A model generated the notes under the pieces. It was not told the DNA's origin. It was given only the letters and a program-made list of their open reading frames with translations, and ran no database searches. From Trochalopteron elliotii (taxonomy: Eukaryota > Chordata > Aves > Passeriformes > Leiothrichidae): DNA of 64,000 nt. The position numbers and the translations under genes were made by a program. The stretch lies in NCBI GenBank assembly GCA_024734555.1, contig JANPWX010000354.1, positions 22,656 through 86,655 of the forward strand, read 5' to 3'. Positions 1 through 12,000 of the stretch are shown here, piece by piece (within the stretch, counting starts at the first letter, position 1; each line of letters begins with the position of its first letter).

Positions 1-840
1 AACAATTTTTTTGAGTATTGGCAGCCACGTATCCTCTACAAACAGGATTTTTTCCACTCAGGTGGTGATGCCATCCTAAACTCCCAGTCAGTTTTTTGCA
101 GCTAAGTTCTAAACCCCTGAAAGCAGCATTTTGTGATGGAAATGCTGATCCAAGCTGAACCAGAGCAGCAAGAAGAGTGCCACACACCATAAAAATAAAA
201 GTGAATCATAAAGCAGTTAAGGTTTGATTACTATAAAATACCTGGGCTTGAAATTTTGATTCAGACTTGGGCTTGGGTTTTTTTTTTTTTTTTTTAATTA
301 CATCTCATGACCTAGAGATACTTTTTGGACAGATGATGTCTGGGGAATTAGATCAAAGATCCTTTTTGTAACTTCAGAATGCAGCACTAACGTGTTCCGT
401 GGTCTCCTTGAAGCATAAAACACAGGACTTTGAAAGTTATTTGGTCTGCTTGTAAATAACAGTGGGAAGTGGAGCTTGCAATTAAAGAGAAACTCCTTCT
501 CTCAACTCCAGCCAACCAAAATTGAGATTTCTAGGGGTAAATCAAAAAAAAAAAAGAAATGAAAAAAGGAAAAGCCTCCCAAGATTTCAAAGATGCCTGG
601 TAGGAATATTTCTTAATTGAGCCATGCTTTCGAGCTGCATGGAATTGTTCTTATTAAAAATTGAATAAGAACAGAGGAGAAGAACATGGGAGCTTTTGAG
701 AGATTAGAGCTTTGTAAGATTTACTTAAAAGGTTTCTATTAGACTTCAGGGCCTCTCTCACATTGTAAGAGCTCACCTCTGCACAAAATAATCTGAAAAA
801 TTGGGGTTCCAGCCACTCAGCCCAGCAATCAGTTGGTTGG
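1..840. other. Unique noncoding DNA, nothing recognised
   Basis: AT-rich single-copy sequence with a homopolymer T run at about 278-295 and an A-rich patch near 545-575. No coding frame, splice-bounded exon or repeat family is recognisable. The open frames here are short and of random composition. Confidence 0.6.
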
Positions 841-869
841 AAACCAGGAAAAAACCCCTTTTTTTGCAG

Positions 870-1121
870 GACAGTGGCTGTGCTGAGGCTGGGTCCCTGT
901 GTTTGCTTTGCTTGCCAAATAACAAAGTTATTCCTAGGAGAGACTTCTTCTTGCTGTCCCTCTGCTCTGACCAATGTGAGTGAAGAGGTTTGTCTCTGTG
1001 TCACCAATCCAGTTGGTCTGTGTAAAAAAGCATAAAAGGGAGACACATCCCAGAAATAAAGGAGTCATTTTCAGCCCTCTGAACCTCAGAGTCTGTGTGG
1101 TTGTGGTGTAAAACAGCCTCA
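870..1121 (+). mobile_element. Solo LTR, endogenous retrovirus (family 1)
   Basis: This segment matches, in opposite orientation, the LTRs at 26028-26331 and 62130-62434. The shared part is clearest from about 927 to 1121. Read on the plus strand it has a TATA-like element (CATAAAAGG, about 1031-1039), a polyadenylation signal AATAAA at 1055-1060 and a terminal ...CAGCCTCA ending at 1121, the order expected for U3-R-U5. The upstream part of U3 has diverged from the other two copies, so the left boundary is approximate. No retroviral internal region or primer-binding site follows, so it is a solo or truncated LTR. The 6-bp duplication seen at the 62-kb copy suggests a class II (ERVK-like) origin. 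Confidence 0.7.
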
Positions 1122-3055
1122 CCAGGACACAGGCAGCCCTGGTGCCCTCAGCTCAGCCAGGATTTACTGCCTGATCCTCATCACCCCCACCCCTAAAACA
1201 CAGAAATGATTAAAAGCAGCTAAGTGGGAATAAAAGGATGTTCCTGCCGTGCCCAGTTGTTCTGGGAAGTGCCTCCCTCCTGCAGCCAGTTCCTTCTGGG
1301 AACAGCCTCAGAGCTGCTGCTGGATATGGAGCCAAGCAAGGAAAAGGAATTAATAATTTAATCTTGAAGTTTCAGCTTTGTATTTATGCTGCATTTATTA
1401 GTAAACTACGGTTTGGTCTCATAGTCTTCTCATTCATGAGAATAAATGCCCTGAATTTTAAATTAGGGAGAAAAAAAAAAAAAAAAAGACTAAAATGTGA
1501 AATAATTCAAAGGTAGGATATGGTTAATGATAAAAGGGAGATAAATTTAAACAAGTTAACAAAAAAATCTTATGGGATAATTCACCAAAGAAAAGGCACC
1601 AGGATGGGCTGCACAAAGAGAAATAAAAGCAGAGCCCACCAGCTATACAAAAATCACTTTAAAGCAGTCTGAACAACCTTTCATCAAATGTGAATGAAAT
1701 CTAAACTTATGTGCAATGAAGTTGCTGTCTTTGCTTTAAAAAAAAAGAAAAATCCTTAGCCTGCTAAAAATCTTATTGTTAATAATTTTACCAATTTAGG
1801 CATTTCTAAAAGTCTCCCTAGGAATATTCCCCTGCCTTAGAACCTGAACATCCTTTCCTAAAACAGCACCACGGCAAAGGAAATTTGCTTTTTGTGAAGT
1901 GTTAAACACCTCCTTAAAAGAACCGAAAGGCATTTGTAAGTTTTCAGCAGGGCAGGCTGCCTTGTAGTGACAGAATATTCAGCTGTGATTTCAACAGGAG
2001 AGCTCTGCTCTTCAGTGTCACCTCACACAAACCTCTCCAAGGCTCTCAGAGCTCCCTGCACAGAACCAGGAAAACTGGAAAAAGCTCATGGGCAGCTCAG
2101 TTTTCTCTTTCTTTAGCTGGAGATTACAAAATTATTGAGAATTTACTGATACTGGTCTGAAGAGTCACCTAAAAAGCCCAGATATGGGACAAGATATAAT
2201 TAGAAAAAGTACCAAATTTTTTTGACATAAACCTCTTATAACCCATGTAATTAGAGAAATTTATCTCTTTTTTCTCTTTTTTTCCTAATTAATTAACTTT
2301 TAAGTGTTGGTTAAGGAAGAAAGCCAGTCATAGAAATGGCAGACAATGAAAAAAACTGTCAATTTTTGGGCAGTGATTCACATAGCAACCCTCTGTGAGC
2401 TCCAATATGGTTTAGCACACATTTATTGTAGGGGCTGTGCTGACACAAACCCTCTCCCTGGAACCTTGTGCTCCCTTTTTAGGGTCACTCCCAGCTCAGG
2501 AAATGTTATTTAATTGTTTACTGCCTCAACCTCAGGTCCCTCCCACCCCAACCACACTCCAGAGCAGAGAATATATCAACATTTTGTGTGCAACAGATCA
2601 AAGCCTAACGGGCAAAGCCTCCAACTGCTGCTGCCATTCATTTTGATAAAACGCTAGCCATGAATAATTAGTATTCATTTGCTCTAATTAAGGAATCTGG
2701 CTAATGGGAGCTGGATTTAGAAGCGGCTGGGGCAGATTCCTGGGGCCCGGCAGGTTCAGAGCCCAGCCCAGGTGGGCACGGGGCTGCTCCCCGGGGCAGG
2801 GCAGGAGGACTGGGAGGAGATTTCCAGCAGCACCACGGGCTGCAGCATTTCTCAGGTCCTGCAGATCCTGCGAATTGTGCCTAGAGCAGAAATTCAGTTC
2901 TGGGAGCACGAGGCAGCAGAGCAGATGCACAGATGCTTTTTCTTTCTATATTATTGTTATAATGCAGTAAACTCGTGTAAGAGTGAGCAGGCAAAGGATG
3001 GAGCAGGCAGGGAGATGGTACAGGGAGCTCAGGAGCTTTGCCCAGGGACTGGGGC
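1122..3055. other. Unique noncoding DNA
   Basis: Mostly AT-rich single-copy sequence with an A tract near 1470-1488. The piece around 2640-2700 is rich in homeodomain-type TAAT cores (AATAATTAGTATTCATTTG) and is followed by a locally GC-richer stretch (2700-2830). No gene is supported. Confidence 0.55.
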
Positions 3056-3059
3056 TGCT

Positions 3060-3577
3060 CATCATCACCATCATCCTCCCCAAAATCACACCCTGTGCCT
3101 CAGAGCATCACCCTGACAACTCCTGGAGCTGCCCAGGGAGCAGATGGAGAGCTCCTCTCCTGCCTGTCACCACATCATCATCATCATCCTCCCCAAAATC
3201 ACACCCTGTGCCTTCAGAGCATCACCCTGATACTCCTGGAATTGCCCAGAGAGGAGATGGAGAGCTGTTCTCCTGTCTGTCACTGCACGGCTCCTCCTCC
3301 TCATCATCATCCTCCCCAAAATTACACCCTGTGCCTGTGACACTCCTGGAGCTGCCCAGAGAGAAGATGGAGATCTGCTCTCCTCTCTGTCACATCATCA
3401 TCATCATCATCATCCTCTCCAAAATCACACCCTGTGCCTGAGAGCATCACCCTGACAACTTCTGGAGCTGCCCAGAGAGGAGATGGAGAGCTCCTTTCCT
3501 GCCTGTCACCACATCATCATCATCGTCATCATCATCATCATCCCCAAAATTACACCCTGTGCCTGAGAGGATCACCC
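3060..3577 (+). repeat. Minisatellite, ~115-bp unit with internal CAT runs
   Basis: About 4.6 tandem units of roughly 100-119 bp. Each starts with a variable ATC/CAT trinucleotide run, continues with a CCCCAAAATCACACCCTGTG core, a segment like CTGGAGCTGCCCAGAGAGG, then a GAGATGGAGAGCTCC stretch and a CTGTCACCAC end. The trinucleotide run grows from about 4 to 9 repeats along the array, so a microsatellite sits inside every minisatellite unit. Open frames across the array reflect the repeat and are not genes. Confidence 0.9.
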
Positions 3578-4230
3578 AAAAAATGCTGGTACTTTAAAAA
3601 ATAATTCCTGCTTAGATTGCCCTTAAATGCTGCCTCTTCACTAGTTCTTTTATGTTTTCTGTTAATTAAAAGAAAACAATTACACTCGTCAAATCAGTGA
3701 AATTTACAGTTCAACACCTCTGCCTTTAAAACGGTAAAAATAATTTCCAATTAAAAAAAAAATCTTAAAAAATTATTACTATTTACCCCAAATCCCCCTT
3801 TTTTGTTCCCCTCTCTAAAATGCCATCTGGGATGAGGCCAAATTACACTTCTAAAGGGCTCAATAACACAATCAGATTTCTGTGGGAATGGTTATAGATT
3901 CTGCTCTACACCAGTGTTAGTTGGCTCAGCTATAAAATATCTATATCTCTGTATCAATGATAGATGACCCGGGATAATAAAAGATCTTGACTCGCGTGTA
4001 TGTTAACAATTAATGGGATGTATAATGTATCACATACTGTGTGTGGAAGGTAATAAAGAGGTGTAAATGAGAATTACACTGGTTAATTGGTGTCATTAAT
4101 GGTTCTTTTGTTCTGCTGGAAAAGCGGTGTCTTGTTCGGAGGGTGATGTCGGAGGGCTGAGTGCAGAGCCCGGAGCTGAGATGGGTCTAAAATCTCAGCT
4201 CGGCTGGGAAGGGGCTCCTGTAGGGGTCTG
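3578..4230. other. Unique AT-rich DNA, candidate conserved noncoding block
   Basis: Single-copy sequence between two minisatellites. From about 3840 to 4115 it is rich in TAAT/ATTA, GATA and CAAT-type motifs, has no repeats, and keeps CpGs in an AT-rich context (GACTCGCGTGTATG near 3990). This texture is typical of vertebrate conserved noncoding elements. Conservation itself cannot be seen from one sequence. Confidence 0.3.
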
Positions 4231-4532
4231 TCCTGATAGGGATCCCGCTGAGAAATTCAGATTCCATCCTGCTCAGAAATCCAGGTTCAATCCTCCCCTG
4301 ATAGGGATCCTGCTCAGAAATCCAGATCCCATCCTGCTCAGAAATCCAGGTTCCATCCTCTCCTGACAGGGATCCTGCTCAGAAATCCAGATTCCATCCT
4401 GCTCAGAAATCCAGGTTCCATCCTCCCCTGATAGGGATCCTGCTCAGAAATCCAGAGTCCATCCTGCTCAGAAATCCAGGTTCCATTCTCTCCTGACAGG
4501 GATCCTGCTCAGAAATCCAGATCCCATCCTCT
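4231..4532 (+). repeat. Minisatellite, 65-bp unit
   Basis: About 4.6 units with an exact 65-bp spacing of the ATAGGGATCC / ACAGGGATCC start (4236, 4301, 4366, 4431, 4496). Each unit holds two related half-units beginning GCTCAGAAATCCAG, so the 65-mer probably arose from duplication of a shorter ancestor followed by amplification of the pair. Confidence 0.92.
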
Positions 4533-4689
4533 CAGCCAGGCTGGTCCCTGCTCCTGGGGGCAGCCCACACAGCTCAGCCCTGCCTGGCCAAGCAGGTTCC
4601 CTCTGGTACCTCTGGGACAGGTCAGGAGCTGCTCTCCCTGTTTCCCTGGCTTGGCCTCCTTCTGATCCCTCCTGCCTATCCCATCTCCG

Positions 4690-5455
4690 TCAGCACAACC
4701 AGCACTGATGATGCTGAAAACCATCTTTCCCCCCTCCTCAATCAGTTTATTTTTTTAATTCCCCCAGTTTCCCTCCAGCCCTGCCCCAGCAAACAGCCCA
4801 CCTCCATCCATGCAGCACAACCAGCACTGATGATGCTGAAAATCACCCTTTTCCCCCTCCTCAGTCAGGAGGATTTGACTGTTTTGACTGATAGTTTTTT
4901 TTTAATTACCCCTGTTTCCCTCCAGCCCTGCCCCAGCAAACAGCCCATCTCCATCCCAGCAGCCCAACCAGCACATCACTGCACTGATGATGCTGAAAAC
5001 CACCCTTTTAGCCCCTCAATCAGTTTATTTTTTTAATTCCCCCAGTTTCCCTCCAGCCCTGCCCCAGCAAACAGCCCACCTCCATCCATGCAGCACAACC
5101 AGCACTGATGATGCTGAAAATCACCCTTTTCCCCCTCCTCAGTCAGGAGGATTTGACTGTTTTGACTCATAGTTTTTTTTTTAATTACCCCTGTTTCCCT
5201 CCAGCCCTGCCCCAGCAAACAGCCCATCTCCATCCCAGCAGCACAACCAGCACATCACTGCACTGATGATGCTGAAAACCACCCTTTTAGCCCCTCAATC
5301 AGTTTATTTTTTTAATTCCCCCAGTTTCCCTCCAGCCCTGCCCCAGCAAACATCCCATCTCCATCCTAGCAGCACAACCACCACTGATGATGATGAAAAC
5401 CATCCTTTTCCCCCTCCTCAATCAGTTTAATTTTTAATTTCTCCCTGTTTCCCTC
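4690..5455 (+). repeat. Higher-order minisatellite, ~120-150-bp monomers, ~278-bp period
   Basis: Related monomers run GCACTGATGATGCTGAAAA, a CCCTTTT-rich piece, TCAGTTTATTTTTTTAATT, then TTTCCCTCCAGCCCTGCC and CAGCAAACAGCCCA. Monomers alternate between a type containing CAGGAGGATTTGACTG and a type lacking it. The pair repeats at about 278-280 bp (GCACTGATGATG at about 4823 and 5101; the paired type at about 4953 and 5233). The last monomer is more diverged. Minus-strand frames here are shadows of the repeat. Confidence 0.9.
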
Positions 5456-6171
5456 CTGCCTCAGCAAGCACTGCTGCCACACCCACATTTCTCTTGTGTT
5501 GTTTGGCAATCCAGCTTCCCAGAGCTTGGAAAATTCAATCCCACATCCCTCAGCTGGCTGGAAGTGATGCTTTTTGTCCAGAACTCCTGGAATATTTAGT
5601 GACAGAAGAGTTCAACTGCAAACATTGGGAAAGGGAAGGGGAGGAGTTAAATGTTTCTTTAATTTAAAGAGGAAACTGCTCCTTGTGACCCAAATCCAGT
5701 GTTCCAAACCTGCTCCATCCAGAAGAACATGCTGCTGAAACTGAAAATGCATGTGAAAATGCAGAGCACTGCAAAGCCTCTGCCACAGGGGCACAAATCT
5801 CAGAGCCAAGGACTCCCAGCCCGGGAGGAGAGCCAGCTCCCATCCATCACCCCAAAGGTGGATCCCACTAACCACACCGAAAAATATTTAGCAATTAGAA
5901 TAAAAGATACCTTTTTAACGAGTGACTTTTTAATCAGCTGTGCTGTGCTGTAAATCAGCTGGTGCAGGCTGTTCTCCAAAGTGCTCCAGCTCTGCATTCC
6001 AGCCCTGCCAGGCTGAGCTGTGCCCACCCAGCCCAGCACCAGCTCGAGGGGACCAGGGGGAGAGAATTTGGTAAAATCCCTGTGGAACCTGCAGGGTTCT
6101 GATCTCTGCACCCTGAATTGGTGATTGGGACTTCATCCTGGGCTTGGGGGAGATGCTGGGGATGCTGAGGG
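5456..6171. other. Unique noncoding DNA between minisatellites
   Basis: Single-copy sequence with no recognisable gene or transposon. It separates the 278-bp array from the G-rich array. Confidence 0.5.
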
Positions 6172-6985
6172 ACAGGGGTGGGTATGGGGATTGGGATGGG
6201 GATGGGAACAGGGATGGGGACAGGATTGGGACAGGGATGGGAACAGGGATGGGGACAGGATTGGCACAGGGATGGGAACAGGGATGGGAACAGGGATGGG
6301 AACAGGGATGGGGACAGGGATGGGAACAGGGATGGGGACAGGGACAGGGATTGGGACAGGGATGGGGACAGGATTGGGACAGGGATAGGAACAGGGATGG
6401 GAACAGGGATGGGGACAGGGACAGGGATTGGGACAGGGATGGGGACAGGATTGGGACAGGGATGGGAACAGGGATGGGGACAGGATTGGCACAGGGATGG
6501 GAACAGGGATGGGAACAGGGATGGGAACAGGGATGGGGACAGGGATGGGAACAGGGATGGGGACAGGGACAGGGATTGGGACAGGGATGGGGACAGGATT
6601 GGGACAGGGATGGGAACAGGGATGGGCACAGGGATGGGCACAGGGATGGGCACAGGGATGGGGACAGGGATGGGGACAGGGATGGGCATAGAGATGGGGA
6701 TAGGGATTGGGACAGGGATGGGCACAGGGTCGGGCACAGGGATGGGGACAGGGATGGGGACAGGGACAGGGATGGGGACAGGGATGGGGACAGGGTCGGG
6801 CACAGGGATGGGCACAGGGATGGGGACAGGGATGGGCACAGGGTCGGGCACAGGGATGGGGATGGGGATTGGGGACGGGGATGTGGCACAGGGACAGGCA
6901 CAGGGATGGGGATGGGGATTGGGGACGGGGATGTGGCACAGGGACAGGCACAGGGACAGGCACAGGGACAGGCACAGGCCCGTGT
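6172..6985 (+). repeat. G-rich minisatellite (GGGACA/GGGATG)n
   Basis: About 0.8 kb of degenerate 6/12-bp repeats built from GGGATG, GGGACA, GGGAACA and GGATTG. GGG triplets recur every 6 bp, so almost any stretch can form intramolecular G-quadruplexes on the plus strand. A second level of order is visible: a segment of about 165 bp beginning at 6221 recurs at 6446, an offset of 225 bp also supported by CAGGATTGGCACAGG at 6256 and 6481. Near the 3' end a roughly 51-bp unit containing GGGGATTGGGGACGGGGATG is duplicated (about 6848 and 6899). The array is open in several frames on both strands, giving spurious proteins of about 300 or more residues. Confidence 0.95.
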
Positions 6986-9080
6986 CCTGCCCCACCTGCA
7001 GCAGGCACAGCAGCAGCCACACTCTGGTTAATCCCAGTGGCTGTGCTGCAGTGACAGCTCCAGACAAGAGCAGAGGTCAAACACTCAACTCCTGACTGAA
7101 AACTTCCTGCCTGAGCTCGGAGCCTCCAGGCCTAACAAGATCCCTTCCCCAGACATGTCCTGGCACTGACAGACTCTGCAGCCTCAGCACAGGGATGTTC
7201 TGTGGATGTTCTGTGGGCTGAGGCCACGGCAGCATCACCACCCCAAACACTCAGGGACAACATCTCACCCCAGAACCAAGGGCTGGATCTTCCAAAGCTG
7301 CTCTGGCCACTGTTGCCAAACCCGAGTTCTTTAGAGGGTTAATTGGCTTCTCACAAAGTGGCCTGTGCACACTGGAAACTTCATTTCGATTGCCATATTT
7401 AATAAATTAACTTAATAGTGGTACAGAAGAATGTCTGACTGGAGGCTGCATTCATCTCTGGCTTAATTCACTTCTGTAGCAAGTTACTGTTGAAATGGGA
7501 TGCCCGAAGATCACCATAAACCCACAAAATAACACTGATAAACCCACACAATAACACTGTCCCCAACCCCTGCTCCTGCCCTGTTTTACTTCTACCCACA
7601 ACCATCTTCAAGCCCCAAATCAGAGTATTTCCCCCATCTGGATTTAAAAAAAAAAAATAATTCTTTTTCTTAACGTTCCCTCACACTACAGACATCTGTA
7701 GGGTTTAAAAATTTTAGAGCATTTTTGAGTACATCATTTCTCTTGAACAAATTTGCATAACTAAAAGCAAACAGGCGATATAAAAATGCATTTGTGTGAT
7801 CATCATTTTAAGGGCTTGACTAAAACCTTTTTAGGGAGACAATTAGCGATGCAGAGGGAGTGTGGCTGATTTATGTCTGTGACAGATTCCCTGACTGCTC
7901 TGTCTTGGTGTATTCTGAGCTCTCCATTCCCATCACCAACTGGTAAACACCTCCATTAAATATTTCTCTTTTGACCTGTACACTTATATTTCATTAGAAT
8001 ACATTACACATGGGCCAATATCAGAGGAATTTATCCAAACTCTTGGTGCAGTTGGTTTTGAGGGTGGAAAGCTGCAGGAAGCCAGACAGAAATAAGAACC
8101 TTAAACTGCCCAGAACACAGTTGTGGTTTCTAAAAAAATTCAGAGGTGATTTAACCTCATTCACCTAATTTTTTTGCACATTTTCTATTTGTATGATACA
8201 ACAAAAAGAAAGCAGAACAAAACTCTGTTAATGGTGTAAGAGCCATCACAACCCAGGAATTTGAAGTCTTGCTCTCTGTCTGCCCCTCCCTGAGATGGGC
8301 TCTCTCTCTCCACCTCTCTTTCCTGCTTTAAATGATTCCAACAAGCAACTTAATTTTCCCCATTTACCTTCCCCCCACAGCTGTCCTCTTCAGGGAAGCA
8401 CAGAATGAATTGGCTGTGTGTTTACAAGTTATTTGGATCCTTTTTCCCTGTCTCAAGATGTCTCATGATGAGATTTCTCACCCATAACTAATTACTCCAC
8501 TCACACAGACCAGAGCCTTCCTTCCCAACACTAACAGTGCTGCAATTTGCTTAATTCCACACCTTTTATTTTTGGAGAAAAATAAATTTAAAAAGGTTTC
8601 CTGAGATGCTCTGGAAGCACCCCTGAGTCCTGAAATGTGCTCTGACCTCTCGCTGAGGCTGAGAATTCATCCTGAGGATGGCACTGGGGAAAAAAACAGC
8701 CACAGGGCACTTCCTGAAGGAGTCACAGCTTTTTATCTTTTTTCTGGGCAGTGAAGAACAGTTTGCCAAGGCAAACCCACCCTGTGCCACCAGAGAGGTG
8801 TGAGGCAGGGCTGGGGAGCAGCTCTGCCTGCCCAGGATCAAAAGAGGGTGGCAACAAAGAGAACTCTGAGTGTTCCACGAGCCAGAGCCTGTCCTGTGCT
8901 GCCTGGGGATCATCAGGAGAGAAGGAAAAGCAGTTTGATTTCAGGGATCTGCCTCCTGCAGGTGTCCAGAGCCTCCTGTTGTTGCAGCAAGAGGAAAGCT
9001 GAAATGAGCACCCACCCTTTGTAGCAAGGTGCAAGAGATTTCTCGGGCACCTGTGCAGGAGTTATTTGTTTTCTGTGACA
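6986..9080. other. Unique noncoding DNA with candidate conserved block
   Basis: Single-copy sequence. About 7340-8060 is AT-rich, repeat-free and dense in TAAT, octamer-like (ATTTGCATAA near 7750) and CAATTAG-type motifs, which resembles regulatory noncoding DNA. No coding frame has exon-like composition. Confidence 0.35.
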
Positions 9081-12000
9081 CTTGTTATTTTGTTATTTTT
9101 TCTTTATTAAACCTTCTGATTTACAAAACACCTTCGAGGAGCAGTCTGGCTCAAATTAATTAATTGTAGCCACTTTTCTGCCAGGCTGGCCCTTGTAACA
9201 GTGTGTCTTTTTCGGAGTGCAGCTAAGGCCTTTCTATATCCCAGCCAGCCTCTCCAGTAGAGAAACTGCTTGAGAAGGATTCAGGCAGCAATTCAAGCTC
9301 ACACATCCACACACATTACAAGGCTGGCTCAGCAGAGGGGCAGAAGGCTCCCAGCCCCAGATCAATTTGCAGCAAGTGTTTATTCTAACAGCCAAAGGTG
9401 AAATCTGGAGCCAAAGAGAGAGAACATGTGGTTTTTCTCAGTTATATCAGGTCTCAGGTGTGTGGGTGGCACAGGGGGCAGGGCAGGGGACAAGTGACCA
9501 CAGGGAAGAGAGGAACAGGACACCAGGCCCCATGTCCAGTGGGGAAACAGGGAAAGGGGATGCCATGGGGTGGGTGATGGACTTGCCAAAGCCAGAGAGA
9601 AGATTGCACAATGTCTGCAAGGAGCCATGGTGGGGAAGCCTTTTGTTACACCTGGGAGGGATATCTTTAATCTTCACCTTTCCAGGGCAGGGCAGCTGGA
9701 AATTCCTTTAATGCCACAAGGGACTCCACAGACCCTCAGTGTGGGGCAAACTCACACTTTGAGAATGGTCACCCCTGACACTGCCCAAGGTAAAAACCCC
9801 AGCCAGGGCTGCCAACAACAATTGCAGCACTCAGCACGTCCCTGGAGCCCCTGACCCCTTCCTCAGTGCTGGTTTTCCTGTCAGGAAACATTTGCTGCAC
9901 ACAATGCTGAGGAGTCATGGCATCAAGGGAATCACCAGAGCCTAATCCCAGCCCATCTCAGCCATTATTGCACCCTTCTCCTCACAGGGTGAGTTTCCAA
10001 CACAAGGAGCAAAAGGATATAATTTTTTTTGTGTTCTTTCATCCCTCGTTGTGGTGAGGTTCTCCCTGCTGCAATCCCATTATCAGCAGTCCTGGTGAAA
10101 GGGAGTTTGCAGTGCCCTGGGGTCGGGATGTGGCCCCAGACAGATCAGTCCAGACTGTCACCTTGCAGGTTTGTCCACGGGCAGGGAGAGGCAGTGCAAG
10201 GGGTTTTATTTCAGTTGCTGCATCCCCATCTCAATCCAGGTGAGCTTTAGAAGCTAATGTTCAATGATAAATCAACTTTACTTCAAATCAGAAATCTGCC
10301 TGTACTCAGCGTGCAGCATTTCTTATGGAAAAGAGGCTGATTTTTTTTTCCTTTCCTAAACACATGAACTTAACACAGAGCACACAAAATTCCAGTTTTA
10401 TTTAGCTGTCACTGACTCTTTCAGGCAGCTCAGAGCTGAAAAGCCCCCACCACACTGCCCCAGAAATGAGGGAAACATTTAAAATTAAAGCTAAAAAGGT
10501 GCTCTGTAGAAGTTCACGAGTGGTGGGGGTATTTATTACAGGTATTTTGGTCTCTGTGTAAAGGAATATTCCCACTAATATCAGTAGGAATTGGATGCAC
10601 ACACCCGGAGGGAGAAACACACATTTGTTTGCTGGTAAATAATTTTTAAGCTCAGGAAATAAATTGATCAGTATTGTTTTCCCAGACCCCAGATTCAGGA
10701 GACTTTATGAAGATGAGAGTGCTCTGACTGGGAAATAATTTCTGTTTCGGGAAGCTCATTTCTTCGAGGCAAAGAACCTGAAAGTTTATAATGCTCACCA
10801 GAAATGAGTAATAATTTATTACTTATGGATATGTCTGTGCTGCGAAGTATATGGGACATGGAATGAAATCCTGGGCATATTCAAGTTAATAACAGAACTG
10901 CCACACTTTAACAGGGTGTTAGCCTCCATAATTTACAGCCTAAGAGCAGATATTGGACCCTGGAAAAGTTTAATTTGAACTTCAGGGAAGAATCAGACTG
11001 TATCAGACTAGAAACCTCTCACTGATTTTAGGAACCACTCAACTGAGTTGGAGCAACTGCATCACAACACATCTGCAGAGATGTCAGGGAATAACATTTA
11101 TCTAAATAAACAATGGGTGAAAGATAATTGAAAAAGGAAAAAAAAAAGGCAAAACCAGACACTGTGGACAAACAGCACAGAAAAAAAAAAGAGTAAACTA
11201 ATTCAAAATCTTCAGGGAAATAGAAATCAGGTCCTTACTTCTGGGAGCTCATGATTAAAAAAAAAAAAAAAAAGAAAAAAAGCCCCCTGCCAGTGCCCTT
11301 TTAAGTGCACAAGCTTGCTGCACTGAGGATACAGGCTGCCTGAAATTAGTATAAATCTCCCAGTGTATTAAAGCAGCAGCAGATGAGGGTAGCTATGGTA
11401 ATTCTAGCACTTTATTAAACACCAGACAAATTGAAGAGTACATTTCCTGCTTTTGTTTTTTGAAAGAAATGACTGATATCTCCTGGCTGGGGAATGCTGA
11501 GGGCAAGGGAAGCTGCCTGCAGTGGCTTCACCCAGAGCTGCAGTGCATCCATCAGGACATTTACTGGGGTTTTCTGTGGGAACACTGGAAGGGGAAAGGG
11601 GGGAACTGATCTCTTGGTGCTGAAATTAATTTTATTGCGGGGCTAACTAATCCTCTCCCCCCTGGAATGGCACACAAATAAATAAAGAAAAATGGCTGGG
11701 AGGGCTCGTCCCTCTGCTCAGTGTGTCTGCAGCAGGGCTGAGCTCTGCACCATCCCCAACTCCAGCTCAGAAAACAGATCCATAAAGAAGCAGGGATCTG
11801 ATTAGGACACAAGAAAAAAAAGTACGTTTATATTTTGACCGTGTTTTATTTTTAACATAAACCATCTTGGAAAAAAAAAAAAGTTTTATGATTTAGCATT
11901 TATGAATGACTAGATTTTAAGAGAATTGTAATATTTTTTTTAGGGTATTTCAGCTCTATGAGTTATTTCTTGTAGATTCAGATAATGACATTATAAATCT

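Noticed and set aside
2700..2830. CpG island or promoter
   Set aside because: GC-rich for only about 130 bp with few CpGs and no TATA, Inr or downstream exon.
5930..7095. Open frames of 295-370 codons on both strands
   Set aside because: They are translations of the GGGACA/GGGATG array. All frames on both strands are open because the 6-bp period excludes stops. No domain, no splice or start context.
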